Below, piece by piece: positions 32,827 to 33,154 of a DNA stretch of 33,154 nt (positions are counted from its first letter, which is position 1; the number at the start of each line of letters is the position of its first letter). The translations under genes and the position numbers were made by a program. Source of the stretch: a virus; IMG/VR virus record IMGVR_UViG_3300043787_000178, positions 1-33,154 of that record. One strand, given 5' to 3'. Under the pieces are notes generated by a model, which worked only from the letters and a program-made list of their open reading frames with translations, searched no databases and was not told the DNA's origin.

Positions 32827-33154
32827 CTATTTCATATCATCATCAGTGACAGTAATAGGCTCAGAGGAATCATTCTGTGGGGTATCATTAGGAGTATTAG
32901 CATCTGGTGTAGGTGCAAGTAATCCCATTTGATTTAAATTTACCATTTTCTGTCTAGTCTCATTCAACTGTCCTTGTAATGATTGAATTCTAAGATTATT
33001 AATATCAATCTTATTTCTCATCATCTTAGCATCAGTATCAGAAGCAGCTTTTGCGCCGAAGATACTTCCCATGAAACCTTGGCGCTTTTTATCTAGTTCA
33101 GTTTGATTCTTTTCATTTTCGGTAGCTAACGTTTTAATTTCGGTGTTAAGTGAA
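32827..33154 (-). CDS. Coiled-coil virion-type protein, 5' end beyond the window
   Basis: The open frame enters from the right edge with SLNTEIKTLATENEKNQTEL, then KKRQGFMGSIFGAKAASDTD, then an N-heptad helix (NLRIQSLQGQLNETRQKMV). It ends with a Pro/Asp/Thr-rich acidic tail. About 108 residues are visible. The Met at 33072 is internal, because the same frame stays open to the edge. Small coiled-coil proteins of this kind often lie beside ejection proteins in podovirus-like late operons. Confidence 0.55.
   Translation of the reverse strand, partial: SLNTEIKTLATENEKNQTELDKKRQGFMGSIFGAKAASDTDAKMMRNKIDINNLRIQSLQGQLNETRQKMVNLNQMGLLAPTPDANTPNDTPQNDSSEPITVTDDDMK

Overview
The window joins two very different DNAs. 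Positions 1 to about 11,660 are a GC-rich bacterial chromosome carrying three housekeeping genes, all on the minus strand: dnaB (replicative helicase, running off the left edge), rpoD (primary sigma factor) and dnaG (primase). The style of these proteins, the dense intergenic palindromes and the small DUF433/DUF5615 toxin-antitoxin pair suggest a soil-type Acidobacteriota (Terriglobia-like) host. That assignment is an inference from family resemblance and was not tested by a search. From about 11,700 to the right edge the DNA is AT-rich, tightly packed and phage-like, and it continues beyond the window.

Host part. Between dnaB and rpoD lies a small accessory islet: a PD-(D/E)XK endonuclease-like gene, a large DUF4365 protein and a DUF433 antitoxin followed by a frameshifted DUF5615 toxin. 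The islet is surrounded by REP-like hairpins and direct repeats. dnaG contains an in-frame insert of about 77 codons. The insert is made of the same kind of material: a perfect 10-bp-stem palindrome and two different heptamers, each repeated three times. It sits between the helicase/zinc N-terminal part and the TOPRIM core.

Junction. A degenerate 3' half of a tRNA-Arg(TCT) at 11,660-11,712 (minus strand) marks the likely attachment site. No integrase is visible, and the other end lies outside the window.

Phage left operon (+, 12,044-23,851). A sigma70-like promoter (11,924-11,952) and a long inverted repeat precede a run of mostly overlapping genes. The run includes an RHH-like protein, small Zn-finger proteins, a RecB/Cas4-type nuclease, a Sak4-like ATPase, a DUF669-type ssDNA-binding protein, tRNA-Leu(UAA), an Nmad1/DUF1599 protein and a family A DNA polymerase split in two. 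In the split polymerase one gene holds a UDG-like domain plus the 3'-5' exonuclease, and the other holds the polymerase. After these come a SLOG-like protein, a MazG-like protein, a DUF3987-type helicase/ATPase, a GroES-fold protein with a DnaJ-type zinc finger inserted in it, a cell-wall-lysis-like protein and a LuxR-type HTH protein. Together these make a replication, recombination and nucleotide-metabolism module with a chaperonin accessory.

Phage right operon (-, 33,154-23,891). Read from the right edge inward it encodes a coiled-coil protein (partial), a probable internal virion protein, a small His-rich protein, an ATP-grasp enzyme, two hypothetical proteins, and two long paralogous beta-helix/tail-spike-like proteins that both begin with Sec signal peptides. 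The two operons converge on one strong bidirectional terminator at 23,836-23,865.

The most unusual item is the GroES/DnaJ-zinc-finger chimera at 22,616-23,209. Next are the repeat-derived insert inside dnaG, the split polymerase and the secreted tail-spike-like pair.
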